In this document: positions 43,485 to 50,892 of the stretch, piece after piece
How positions within the stretch are numbered: position 1 is the first letter of the stretch
Layout of the letters: every line of letters begins with the position of its first letter
Assembly: GCA_023437715.1 (NCBI GenBank)
Contig: JAEZFK010000005.1
Coordinates: 135,391 to 199,390, forward strand
Direction: 5' to 3'
DNA: 64,000 nt
From: Bacillota bacterium
GTDB lineage: Bacteria > Bacillota > Clostridia > Lachnospirales > Lachnospiraceae
Program-made: the position numbers and the translations under genes
Notes under the pieces: generated by a model
Told to the model about the DNA's origin: nothing
The model's database searches: none
The model's input: the letters and a program-made list of their open reading frames with translations, nothing else

Positions 43485-45212
43485 ATGAGAAGGAAAAATG
43501 GTTTGGGAAAAGCACTTATATACAGTGCGGCGGCAACTGCGGCAGCAGTAGCGGTAACAAAGGCTCTTGATTATTCCAGAAAGAAGAAAGCCCAGGGGAA
43601 AAAGAAGACCGGAGAGCCGAAAGCGGAAAACGGGACAGAAGGAAAGGCATATTTTGTAGGCGGAGGACTGGGGAGTCTGGCAGGAGCCGCATATCTTATA
43701 CGCGACTGCAAGATGCCCGGAAAGCAGATAACGATTTTTGAGGGAATGCCCATTTTAGGCGGAAGCAATGACGGCATCGGAACGCCGGAGAAAGGCTTTG
43801 TCTGCCGGGGCGGGCGCATGTTAAATGAAGAGACATACGAGAACTTCTGGGAGCTGTTCCGTTCCATTCCCTCCCTGGACAACCCCGGACGGAGTGTGAC
43901 CGAAGAGATCCTGAACTTTGACCATGCCCATCCCACCTGTGCAAAGGCCCGCCTGATCGACAGGGACGGAAAGATCCTGGATGTAAAGAGCATGGGCTTT
44001 ACCCAGGACGAACGGATGGCGCTTTTCAAGCTCATGTATACGCCGGAAGAAAAGCTGGATGATATGACCATTGAGGGCTGGTTTGCAGACATGCCTCATT
44101 TCTTTACCACCAACTTCTGGTATATGTGGCAGACCACCTTTGCATTCCAGAAATGGAGCAGCCTTTTTGAATTCCGCCGTTATATGCGGAGAATGATTCT
44201 GGAGTTTTCGAGAATCGAAACCCTGGAAGGCGTTACCAGAACACCCTTAAACCAGTATGACAGCATCATCCGCCCCCTGGAAACTTATTTAAGGAAACAG
44301 GGCGTGGTTTTTGCGGAAAACTGTACGGTTACTGACATTGATTTTGCCGACGGAGACGGAATCACCGTAAAGACCCTTCACTTAATGGATAATGGCATAG
44401 AAAGAGCCATTGAGCTTAACCAGGGGGATATCTGCATCATGACAAATGCCTGCATGACCGACAGCGCCACTCTGGGAGACTTGCACACTCCGGCGCCGGC
44501 GCCTGTTTTAAGGCCCATATCCGGAGAGCTGTGGAGCAAGGTGGCCGCAAAGAAGACAGGACTTGGAAATCCCTATCCTTTCTTCGGCGATGTCCATGAA
44601 ACCAATTGGGAAAGCTTTACCGTGACCAGCAAGGGAAACAAGCTGTTAAAGCTGATCGAAAATTACTCTGGCAACGTTCCGGGAAGCGGAGCCCTCATGA
44701 CATTCAAGGATTCCAGCTGGCTTATGAGCATCGTGGTAGCTGCCCAGCCTCACTTTACCAACCAGCCCATGGACCAGACGATTTTCTGGGGATATGGGCT
44801 TTATACCGACCGGATCGGTGATTATGTAAAGAAGCCGATGAAAGACTGTACCGGAGAAGAGCTGCTCATTGAGCTTCTTCATCATCTTCATATGGAGGAA
44901 CGTCAGGAAGAGCTGCTGGCAGATGTGGTCAATGTCATTCCCTGCATGATGCCTTATGTAGACGCTCAGTTCCAGCCCCGCAAGATGACCGACCGTCCGA
45001 AGGTAGTTCCGGCAGGCTCCACCAACTTCGCCATGGTGAGCCAGTTCGTTGAAATCCCCGACGACATGGTGTTTACGGAAGAATATTCGGTACGGGCTGC
45101 CAGAATGGCTGTCTATACTCTGATGGGAGTGGACAAACCCATTTGCCCGGTAACTCCTTATGTAAAGGACCCCAAGGTCTTAGCCAAGGCGGTCCATACC
45201 TCTTACCGATAA
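43485..45212 (+). CDS. ohyA: oleate hydratase with an N-terminal membrane-anchor-like segment
   Basis: FAD-dependent fatty-acid double-bond hydratase (MCRA family), which turns oleic acid into 10-hydroxystearate and so detoxifies unsaturated fatty acids. The dinucleotide-binding loop YFVGGGLGSLAGAAYLIRD (about residues 56-74) and the RGGRMLNEETYENFWELF region (about 107-124) fit the family. The N terminus is odd: about 55 extra residues, with a small hydrophobic stretch (about 9-27, Ala/Val/Thr-rich) and then a Lys-rich segment, suggesting membrane attachment. The ATG at 43485 is the only good start. Confidence 0.9.
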   Translation: MRRKNGLGKALIYSAAATAAAVAVTKALDYSRKKKAQGKKKTGEPKAENGTEGKAYFVGGGLGSLAGAAYLIRDCKMPGKQITIFEGMPILGGSNDGIGTPEKGFVCRGGRMLNEETYENFWELFRSIPSLDNPGRSVTEEILNFDHAHPTCAKARLIDRDGKILDVKSMGFTQDERMALFKLMYTPEEKLDDMTIEGWFADMPHFFTTNFWYMWQTTFAFQKWSSLFEFRRYMRRMILEFSRIETLEGVTRTPLNQYDSIIRPLETYLRKQGVVFAENCTVTDIDFADGDGITVKTLHLMDNGIERAIELNQGDICIMTNACMTDSATLGDLHTPAPAPVLRPISGELWSKVAAKKTGLGNPYPFFGDVHETNWESFTVTSKGNKLLKLIENYSGNVPGSGALMTFKDSSWLMSIVVAAQPHFTNQPMDQTIFWGYGLYTDRIGDYVKKPMKDCTGEELLIELLHHLHMEERQEELLADVVNVIPCMMPYVDAQFQPRKMTDRPKVVPAGSTNFAMVSQFVEIPDDMVFTEEYSVRAARMAVYTLMGVDKPICPVTPYVKDPKVLAKAVHTSYR

Positions 45213-45236
45213 AACAAAACCATAAAATAAAAAGAG

Positions 45237-45335
45237 AGTGCCGCAAAATGCAGAATTTCAACAAGATGTGGCTTCTGGCCCTTTGGCCGAAGCCAATATC
45301 CTGTATGAAAAATTCATTTTGCGGCACCCTTTTTC
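45237..45335. terminator. large nested bidirectional terminator
   Basis: Outer arms around GTGCCGCAAAATG (near 45238-45250) and CATTTTGCGGCAC (45315-45327), with an inner GGCTTCTGGCC/GGCCGAAGCC hairpin, then CCCTTTTTCTG on the plus strand. It lies between convergent genes. Confidence 0.8.
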
Positions 45336-45341
45336 TGTTTT

Positions 45342-45893
45342 TTATTCTATGGTCTCGTCATAGCAGGCCCGCATCCCGCCGATAAACTTAGGCCTGGTAC
45401 GTGCGGCTACCACATGGGCGGAGCCGATGTAACTGGTCTTTATGCGGACCGGAACCGCAACCGCCTTTAAGTGCATGCCGATCAGAGTATCCCCGATATC
45501 AATTCCCGCATGGGCCCTGATGGATTCAACGGCCACAGGACATTGAAGCGTTCCATAGGCTGCCGTAGCCAGGGAACCGCCGGCTTTCAGCTGGGGAACC
45601 ACGTTTACCGCCTCATACCCATAATGAAGAGCCGCCTCCTTTTCCAGGATCAGAGCCCTGTTTAAATGTTCGCAGCACTGAGCGGCCACATAAATCCCCT
45701 GTTCATGGAAAACCTTATAAACAGCGGAAAAAACCGCCTGTCCGATCTCCGCGCTGGAATGGGAGCCGATTCTGTGGTCGGATATTTCACTGGAGGAACA
45801 GCCGATCACAACCAGATCCTTTTCGTTTAAGCGGGCGGCTTCCAGCAGCTCCCTTGCGGCAGCTTCCGCCTGATTTCTGATTTCCTCTAACAT
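45342..45893 (-). CDS. YwlG / TIGR01440 (DUF436) family protein
   Basis: A 183-residue soluble protein with the family features VIGCSSSEISDHRIGSHSS (about 29-47), AAQCCEHLNRALI (about 70-82) and IGMHLKAVAVPVR (about 137-149). No function is established as far as I know. In Bacillus ywlG lies near glyA and upp; here it follows a HIT gene on the same strand after about 40 bases, and no separate promoter is seen between them. Confidence 0.88.
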   Translation of the reverse strand: MLEEIRNQAEAAARELLEAARLNEKDLVVIGCSSSEISDHRIGSHSSAEIGQAVFSAVYKVFHEQGIYVAAQCCEHLNRALILEKEAALHYGYEAVNVVPQLKAGGSLATAAYGTLQCPVAVESIRAHAGIDIGDTLIGMHLKAVAVPVRIKTSYIGSAHVVAARTRPKFIGGMRACYDETIE

Positions 45894-45932
45894 GATACAG
45901 CACCGCCTTTCTTTATGAGTATTGCAAGCTTT

Positions 45933-46352
45933 TTATAATACCGCCCGGATTTCGGCAGCCATGTCTTCATACTCCTTATCCGTTAAATATACCTTGTCCG
46001 GATTCATGGTAAAGGTGCTTCCCCATTCATCGCCGCCATTGTATTTTGGAACAAGGTGCATATGGAGATGACAGCCGGTGTCGCCATAAGCTCCGTAATT
46101 TACCTTATCCGGCTGGAAAACCTTATGGATGGCCCTTGAAGCCCTTGCCACATCGGCGAAGAATGCATCTCTTTCTTCATTGCTTATATCTGTCAGCTCG
46201 CTGACATGATCCTTATAGGCCAGAATGACTCTGCCTCTTTTGCTCTGCTCCTTAAATAAATACAGAAATCCCGTTTCCATTTCGCAGATTGGGTAGCCGA
46301 ATTTTTCCACCAGCTCCCCTTTCATGCAGTATGCGCAATTTGGATCTTTCAT
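45933..46352 (-). CDS. HIT-family protein, second subtype
   Basis: A 139-residue histidine-triad protein. The triad reads CHLHMHLVP (about 94-102), preceded by GAYGDTG, and there is a CAYC pair at the N terminus. It differs clearly from the HIT protein at 31708 (HFHVHLIP), so the two are separate subfamilies and not a recent duplicate. It heads a unit with the YwlG gene. Its promoter carries an inverted repeat that could bind a regulator. Confidence 0.88.
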   Translation of the reverse strand: MKDPNCAYCMKGELVEKFGYPICEMETGFLYLFKEQSKRGRVILAYKDHVSELTDISNEERDAFFADVARASRAIHKVFQPDKVNYGAYGDTGCHLHMHLVPKYNGGDEWGSTFTMNPDKVYLTDKEYEDMAAEIRAVL

Positions 46353-46370
46353 AATCGTTTACCTTCTTTC

Positions 46371-46409
46371 TGATAGAATGTTATATTTTTCCTGAACCTA
46401 TTCTATCAA
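46371..46409 (-). promoter_or_regulatory. promoter of the HIT-ywlG unit with an inverted repeat
   Basis: On the minus strand, TTGATA (46409-46404), 18-base spacer, TATAAC (46385-46380). The 9-bp perfect inverted repeat TGATAGAAT / ATTCTATCA (46371-46379 and 46400-46408) spans the promoter, covering the -35 and the base after the -10. Confidence 0.6.
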
Positions 46410-46475
46410 AATAAAGCGGGAATGAAAAGAGTGCGGGACAAACAAATTTTTCAGCAGAGGTTTCATCCGGAAAAT

Positions 46476-46509
46476 GAAAGCCCCGGCAAATGCTGTGCCG
46501 GGGCCTTTT
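46476..46509 (-). terminator. terminator of the bacteriohemerythrin gene
   Basis: GCCCCGGCA and TGCCGGGGC form a strong stem around 46479-46504, followed on the minus strand by TTTCATTTT. T-like tracts flank both sides. Confidence 0.75.
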
Positions 46510-46546
46510 CTGAAGAGAATCGAAAGCTTCATTTGCTGTCTTTAAG

Positions 46547-46945
46547 TCAGCCTTTTAAATGAGCCGCAACCTTTACATCCTCTTTCTTAATGTGGTTGAT
46601 GAGCCAGCCTGCAATGGTGCTGTTGACCTCGCCTACAAGAGCCACTGTAGGCCCTTCCTTATCCAGCTTTGCGCAAATCCCGGCAACAACCTTTTTAAAA
46701 TCCTCATGATACCGTTTATGGTTTACATAATCCGGATAGTGACTCTGAAGCTGAAGCTTTTCCTCATCGCTGAAATGCTTTGCAGTATAATCCTGAAGGA
46801 ATTTAAGGGTATTGGAGAGTTCAGCACGTCCCTTACCTGCCCCACAGGCAGCAAGCAGATTATTTATCGCGTCGATCAGCTGACGGTGCTCAGAGTCAAT
46901 CAGCTGATTGCCCGTTTCTAAGTCTTTTGTAAATGTATATGCCAT
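46547..46945 (-). CDS. bacteriohemerythrin
   Basis: A 132-residue oxygen-binding di-iron protein. The ligand pattern is complete: H20 in DSEHRQL, the HFSDEEK...HYPDYVNHKRYH block (about 57-79) giving His, Glu, His and His, and INHIKKED near 116-123 giving His and Asp. It likely senses, carries or scavenges oxygen in an anaerobe. AGGAGGCGAA precedes the ATG. It is a single gene with its own promoter and terminator. Confidence 0.93.
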   Translation of the reverse strand: MAYTFTKDLETGNQLIDSEHRQLIDAINNLLAACGAGKGRAELSNTLKFLQDYTAKHFSDEEKLQLQSHYPDYVNHKRYHEDFKKVVAGICAKLDKEGPTVALVGEVNSTIAGWLINHIKKEDVKVAAHLKG

Positions 46946-46969
46946 ATTTTTTCGCCTCCTTTTTTTCTC

Positions 46970-46998
46970 ATTTTACACCATTTGACAATAAATTCCAA
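46970..46998 (-). promoter_or_regulatory. promoter of the bacteriohemerythrin gene
   Basis: On the minus strand, TTGGAA (46998-46993), 17-base spacer, TAAAAT (46975-46970). Confidence 0.6.
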
Positions 46999-47029
46999 CT
47001 GTTAATTTCATAATTACTATAAGCCTGTT

Positions 47030-48037
47030 TTAAGCCTTCCAGCTTAAATAAAGCTCCGCCACCACATCCTCAATGGGCGCCTTTTTAATCTCCACATCCT
47101 GAATCTGGGAAAACCCGGCCAGCATGCCGAGGACCTCATGGATTTCCAGCTTCTGCCTGTCAAATTCATACTCATGAATCCCCAGCTCTGATTTTAAAAG
47201 CCTCATACCCGGCAGCCCGGGAGCAGGGACGTCCTCCGCCGTCTTAAGCTGTATCCGGTAAAACCCGCCAAGCACGTTCCGAAGCTGGTCAAAGCTCCCG
47301 TCAAATGCGATCTGTCCCTTATTTAACAGCACCATCCGCTGGGCCATTTCCTCTAAGTCATCCATATCGTGGCTGGTGACCACAACCGTAGTTCCCTGCT
47401 CCCTGTTGATCTTTTTCAAAAACCGGATCATCTGCTGCTTTGCCAGAACATCCAGCCCTAAAGTGGGTTCATCCAGGAAAATAAGCGTTGGCCCGTGCAG
47501 AAGCAGCATGGCAATATCCGCCCGCATCCTCTGCCCCAGGCTCAGCTCCCTGGAAAATGTCTTTAAAATATCTCCCAGATCCAAAAGCTCCGTAACCAGC
47601 TCCAGATTCTTCCGGTATACCTCATCAGAAATGTTCCAGACCTCTTTCTTCCATTCGAAGCTGGTAATCACCGGATGATCCCACCACAGCTCCGTCCGCT
47701 GTCCGAACAGCACGCCGATGTGCTTCATCAGCTCCATCCGGTTCTTTGACGGATCAAACCCGAGGACAGACACTTTCCCTTCCGTGGGAAGAAGGATGCC
47801 GGAAAGTATTTTGATGGTAGTGCTTTTCCCCGCCCCGTTGGCCCCTGCATAAGCCACGAATTCCCCGGGCTGGATTGTAAGGGATACCCGGTCAAGAGCG
47901 GTGACCACCCGCTTTTCCGGATGAAACATATTTTTAAAAATATCGCGGGCTTTCCCGCTTCTCTGCCACTGGCAGTACTGTTTTGAAATATTATCGATGA
48001 CCAAAGCCGGTATATCTTGGTGAACCATAGAGTGCAT
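47030..48037 (-). CDS. ABC-2 exporter ATPase
   Basis: ATP-binding subunit, 335 residues. Walker A GANGAGKST (about 68-76), an FGQRTELWWD segment (about 115-124) typical of COG4586-type ATPases, signature LSLGQRMR (about 164-171), Walker B LIFLDEPTLG (about 184-193) and switch HD. The last 90 residues form a C-terminal extension often seen in drug-exporter ATPases. It overlaps the permease gene by 47 bases and is the last gene of a three-gene unit. Substrate unknown; similar systems export antibiotics or viologens. Confidence 0.9.
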   Translation of the reverse strand: MHSMVHQDIPALVIDNISKQYCQWQRSGKARDIFKNMFHPEKRVVTALDRVSLTIQPGEFVAYAGANGAGKSTTIKILSGILLPTEGKVSVLGFDPSKNRMELMKHIGVLFGQRTELWWDHPVITSFEWKKEVWNISDEVYRKNLELVTELLDLGDILKTFSRELSLGQRMRADIAMLLLHGPTLIFLDEPTLGLDVLAKQQMIRFLKKINREQGTTVVVTSHDMDDLEEMAQRMVLLNKGQIAFDGSFDQLRNVLGGFYRIQLKTAEDVPAPGLPGMRLLKSELGIHEYEFDRQKLEIHEVLGMLAGFSQIQDVEIKKAPIEDVVAELYLSWKA

Positions 48038-48851
48038 AATGCTTCATTCCTTTCCTGAAAAATAAAATAGCAGCAATAAGAAACACAGCCGCCGCCCCCG
48101 GCATCGCCAGGGCGGAAAGCAGCTTTAAAGAGATGATGCCGTCTCTTCCCGCCTGGAGCAGGAGAAGAGACGGAAACCATGCCGTAAGTCCAATGGGTAT
48201 AACCGTAAGAAAGACTCCCTTGACGGTCCCGTTTATATTTCCCAGAGGATAAGTCTTTAAAGCCGAAAAAAGATCTTTCCCCACCATTGCAATTTCCTCT
48301 GCAGCCGCCGGGGCATAAAAGGCCGTACAGGACAGCAGATATAAAAACGATAAAATAATCAGACAGGAACAGACCCCGTATAAGAGGAACAGTAAAATCC
48401 ATCCGCCTGTCACGCAGATAGAAGCGTGGACCGCCCCGTACCAGGAAAGAGCTGCTCCCAGAATCAGCATGGGCGAGCCGGAAAAGGGAGAGAAGCCCTG
48501 GGCCAGAAGCTCCATCCAAAAAGGAACCGGCTGGATCATTATATGGTCAAGCTGCCCCCTGCCAATAATCCGGCTGACCATGTGGGTGTTGTTCCCTATA
48601 AAAAACACCGTGTAAATCCCGTCAATAAAAACAGAATATCCCAGCATAAACATAATTTCCTCCCGGTTCATTCCCGAAAGATTCCGGAAGCTGAGGGACA
48701 GGAGATAGATGCCGGCTATGGCACAGCCCCCGCTTATGATATCCGACACCAGCTGCAGCAGGAAATACCGCGTATCCCGGAGAAACCACAAAAGATCCAT
48801 TTTCCCGTACTGCCGGTAAAGCCGGAGAAGAGTTTTAATATTATCCGCCAA
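47991..48851 (-). CDS. ABC-2 family permease, second subunit
   Basis: A 286-residue polytopic protein with about six hydrophobic helices. The pattern LQLVSDIISGGCAIAG, IGRGQLDHIMIQPVP (about 96-110) and a late AAAEEIAMVGKDLF segment suit the ABC-2 family permeases that pair with COG4586 ATPases (COG3694/COG4587 type, from memory). It overlaps the first permease by 11 bases and the ATPase by 47. Confidence 0.85.
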   Translation of the reverse strand: MADNIKTLLRLYRQYGKMDLLWFLRDTRYFLLQLVSDIISGGCAIAGIYLLSLSFRNLSGMNREEIMFMLGYSVFIDGIYTVFFIGNNTHMVSRIIGRGQLDHIMIQPVPFWMELLAQGFSPFSGSPMLILGAALSWYGAVHASICVTGGWILLFLLYGVCSCLIILSFLYLLSCTAFYAPAAAEEIAMVGKDLFSALKTYPLGNINGTVKGVFLTVIPIGLTAWFPSLLLLQAGRDGIISLKLLSALAMPGAAAVFLIAAILFFRKGMKHYALYGSPRYTGFGHR

Positions 48852-49671
48852 ATGAAATCATCCTTTCTTTGCTCTTTTTAAAAATCTGTTCCGCAGCAAT
48901 CCACAAAACCACATTCCAGAAAACCTGCAGCCCCAGAACTGCCCAGGGATTTTCCGAGGTTCCCGTATAAATCGTCAGAGGTCCGTGGGCCACTGACCCA
49001 AGGGGAAGCAGGGAAAATATTTTTCCCATCCCAAAGGGAAACAGGGAAAAGGGAATCATTTCCCCTGAAAGCAGGGCGTAAACCGCTTCCCGGACCGCCA
49101 GAGCCGCCCAGCAGCCGTTTTTTAAATACATGGCAAATGCGGAAAACAGCAGGTCAATGGCAAATCCCAGGGAGGCCGCCAGTAAAAGGCTGAAAAAGGC
49201 CAGAACCCCGGAAGACGGCGTCACAGGCCATGGCCGGATTCCCAGAAAGGAAGCCGACAGCCACAGCGGAAGCCCGAAAAACAGAAAGTTTGGAATCCAC
49301 CATTTTCCCACAGTCTCCGCAAAAAAGCTGATTTCCACAGGCATTGGCCGCAGAAACCGGCCGATGATGGACCCTTCCCACAGGGAAGCTGTGGCGGGAG
49401 AGATGATATTCAATTCCTGGTGAAAAATGGTTGACATAAGTGTATAGGTCATCAGGCCGTCCAAATGGGCGCTGTCCGGCAGAACACCATTTGCCGCCAG
49501 GGACTTCCAAATAAACAGAAGCATGACAAACTGGACGGCCTGAAAAAAATATCCTCCTGCAACACACAGGAAACCGCCGTCAAAGATTTGTTTCGTACAC
49601 ATAAACATCGTGGAAAATACGGCCTTGCGATGAAAGCCGAAGCCGGTCAGAAAACTTTTTCCCTGTTTCAT
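48841..49671 (-). CDS. ABC-2 family permease, first subunit
   Basis: A 276-residue polytopic protein, first gene of the exporter unit. It has the same general layout as the second permease; the EGSIIGRFLRPMPVEISFF segment (about 99-117) is equivalent to IGRGQLDHIMIQPVP there. ATGGAGGAATTTC precedes the start. No convincing promoter is visible between this gene and the upstream 50-codon ORF; a folded leader (49689-49760) and that ORF's terminator lie in between, so expression may depend on read-through. Confidence 0.85.
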   Translation of the reverse strand: MKQGKSFLTGFGFHRKAVFSTMFMCTKQIFDGGFLCVAGGYFFQAVQFVMLLFIWKSLAANGVLPDSAHLDGLMTYTLMSTIFHQELNIISPATASLWEGSIIGRFLRPMPVEISFFAETVGKWWIPNFLFFGLPLWLSASFLGIRPWPVTPSSGVLAFFSLLLAASLGFAIDLLFSAFAMYLKNGCWAALAVREAVYALLSGEMIPFSLFPFGMGKIFSLLPLGSVAHGPLTIYTGTSENPWAVLGLQVFWNVVLWIAAEQIFKKSKERMISFGG

Positions 49672-49688
49672 AAATGAAATTCCTCCAT

Positions 49689-49760
49689 TTTGTGCGTAAT
49701 CGGTATTAGGGCCTTCCCATCCGTCCTTTCAGACGGCCCATTTCGAAAAATGCGCACAAA
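49689..49760 (-). promoter_or_regulatory. structured 5' leader of the ABC-2 exporter operon
   Basis: A perfect 8-bp inverted repeat (TTTGTGCG 49689-49696 / CGCACAAA 49753-49760) encloses a second stem, GGGCC (49709-49713) / GGCCC (49735-49739), with inner GTC/GAC or alternative CCGTC/GACGG pairing. It begins in the U-tract of the upstream terminator and ends just before the ribosome site of the first permease gene. Confidence 0.5.
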
Positions 49761-49784
49761 AAAACCCGGTGCGGAGCATCCGGG
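49758..49784 (-). terminator. terminator after the 50-codon ORF
   Basis: On the minus strand, CCCGG...CCGGG (49784-49765, inner GC/GC) followed by seven T residues (49764-49758): a good intrinsic terminator, 34 bases after the small ORF stop. Confidence 0.8.
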
Positions 49785-49817
49785 CAGAAAATCAGTCAGA
49801 AACCAGTTGACATAAAG

Positions 49818-49970
49818 TTACCGGCTTATAAACAAAATCTGAGGTGGGACGCTGCCTTTTTCGTAAAAATGGGCGCACTGATACACGGATGCGTCAAAAT
49901 TACCCAAAATAACAGCGATATGCTCAATATTGGACCATAATGAAGTGGTTTCCATTGAAATACGGCGCAC
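49818..49970 (-). CDS. small ORF of 50 codons upstream of the ABC-2 exporter
   Basis: An unrecognised 50-residue peptide starting at GTG 49970 (product begins MRRISMETTSLWSNIEHI and ends FISR). AAAAGGAGGTGAG lies nine bases before the GTG, one of the strongest ribosome sites in the window; an ATG at 49955 is a less well-spaced alternative. A promoter (50009-50037) and a terminator (49758-49784) frame it exactly. It has no signal peptide or membrane helix; it has one Cys and two Trp/His-type aromatic clusters. Being directly upstream of an exporter that lacks a visible promoter, it may be a regulatory leader peptide, or an independent small protein. Confidence 0.65.
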   Translation of the reverse strand: MRRISMETTSLWSNIEHIAVILGNFDASVYQCAHFYEKGSVPPQILFISR

Positions 49971-50008
49971 AGCGTCTCACCTCCTTTTAAAAATTTCATA
50001 ATAAAACA

Positions 50009-50037
50009 CTTATACCATCAGAAAACAAAAAAGTCAA
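50009..50037 (-). promoter_or_regulatory. promoter of the small ORF
   Basis: On the minus strand, TTGACT (50037-50032), 17-base spacer, TATAAG (50014-50009). It begins just after the nagB stop. Confidence 0.7.
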
Positions 50038-50042
50038 GAACA

Positions 50043-50774
50043 TCAATCCTCAAACTTTGCCAGGGCCGCTTCGTCTGCAACAACGATCACATCCGGATGG
50101 AGCTGTAAAATGGATGCCGGAACCCGTGGGGTTACAGGTCCGTGGAACGCTTCATTCAGGATTTCCGCTTTCTCCTCACCGCTGACGATCAAAAGGATTT
50201 TTTTCGCTCTCATAATGGTTCCGATTCCCATGGTGTAGGCCTGGCGGGGAACCTGGTCAATGGATTCGAAGAAACGCTTGTTGGCCTCAATAGTGCTTTC
50301 CTGAAGATCCACGATGTGGGTATCCTTTGGAAAGATGTCGGAAGGCTCATTAAAACCGATGTGACCGTTGTGACCTATGCCAAGGAGCTGTAAATCAACG
50401 CCGCCAAGACTTTTTACCTCTTTCTCGTAACGGGCTGCCTCTTTTTCTGCGTCATTCTCCGTTCCGTTAGGAATGTGGGTGTTTGCTTCGCTGATATTTA
50501 CGTGCTTGAACAGGTTTTCACGCATAAAGTAATAATAACTCTGGTCATTGTCTCTGGTGAGCCCTTTGTATTCGTCCAGATTTGCTGTCTTTACTTCGGA
50601 AAAATCCAGATCCCCTTTTTTATACCACTCAACCAGCTGCTGGTAGGTCCCCATGGGTGAGGAGCCTGTAGCCAGTCCCAGAACACAGTCCGGTTTCATA
50701 ATCACCTGTGCGGAAATAATATTGGCTGCCTTCCGGCTCATGTCATGATAGTCCTTAGCGCGATAAAGCTTCAT
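50043..50774 (-). CDS. nagB: glucosamine-6-phosphate deaminase
   Basis: Converts glucosamine-6-phosphate to fructose-6-phosphate and ammonia. LGLATGSSPMGTYQQL (about residues 32-47), NLDEYKGL (about 65-72), LLGIGHNGHIGFNEP (about 130-144) and TMGIGTIM are the family motifs. At 243 residues it is of normal length. GGGAGGGAC precedes the ATG. No nagA lies beside it. A promoter is seen at 50826-50854. Confidence 0.95.
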   Translation of the reverse strand: MKLYRAKDYHDMSRKAANIISAQVIMKPDCVLGLATGSSPMGTYQQLVEWYKKGDLDFSEVKTANLDEYKGLTRDNDQSYYYFMRENLFKHVNISEANTHIPNGTENDAEKEAARYEKEVKSLGGVDLQLLGIGHNGHIGFNEPSDIFPKDTHIVDLQESTIEANKRFFESIDQVPRQAYTMGIGTIMRAKKILLIVSGEEKAEILNEAFHGPVTPRVPASILQLHPDVIVVADEAALAKFED

Positions 50775-50825
50775 ATTTTTGTCCCTCCCTCTATGTGGAA
50801 AAAATTTTTATTTTATTCTTTTAAT

Positions 50826-50854
50826 AGGATAACATTTTTATGTCATAGTTGCAA
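50826..50854 (-). promoter_or_regulatory. possible promoter of nagB
   Basis: On the minus strand, TTGCAA (50854-50849), 17-base spacer, TATCCT (50831-50826). The -10 is only a moderate match. Confidence 0.45.
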
Positions 50855-50892
50855 TGGCATTTTGCATAAAATAGTTATAAAGGAGTGATGGC

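Noticed and set aside
43571..44092. Antisense frame of 173 codons over the oleate hydratase gene
   Set aside because: The sense protein is a clear family member; the antisense product has no recognisable features or start signal.
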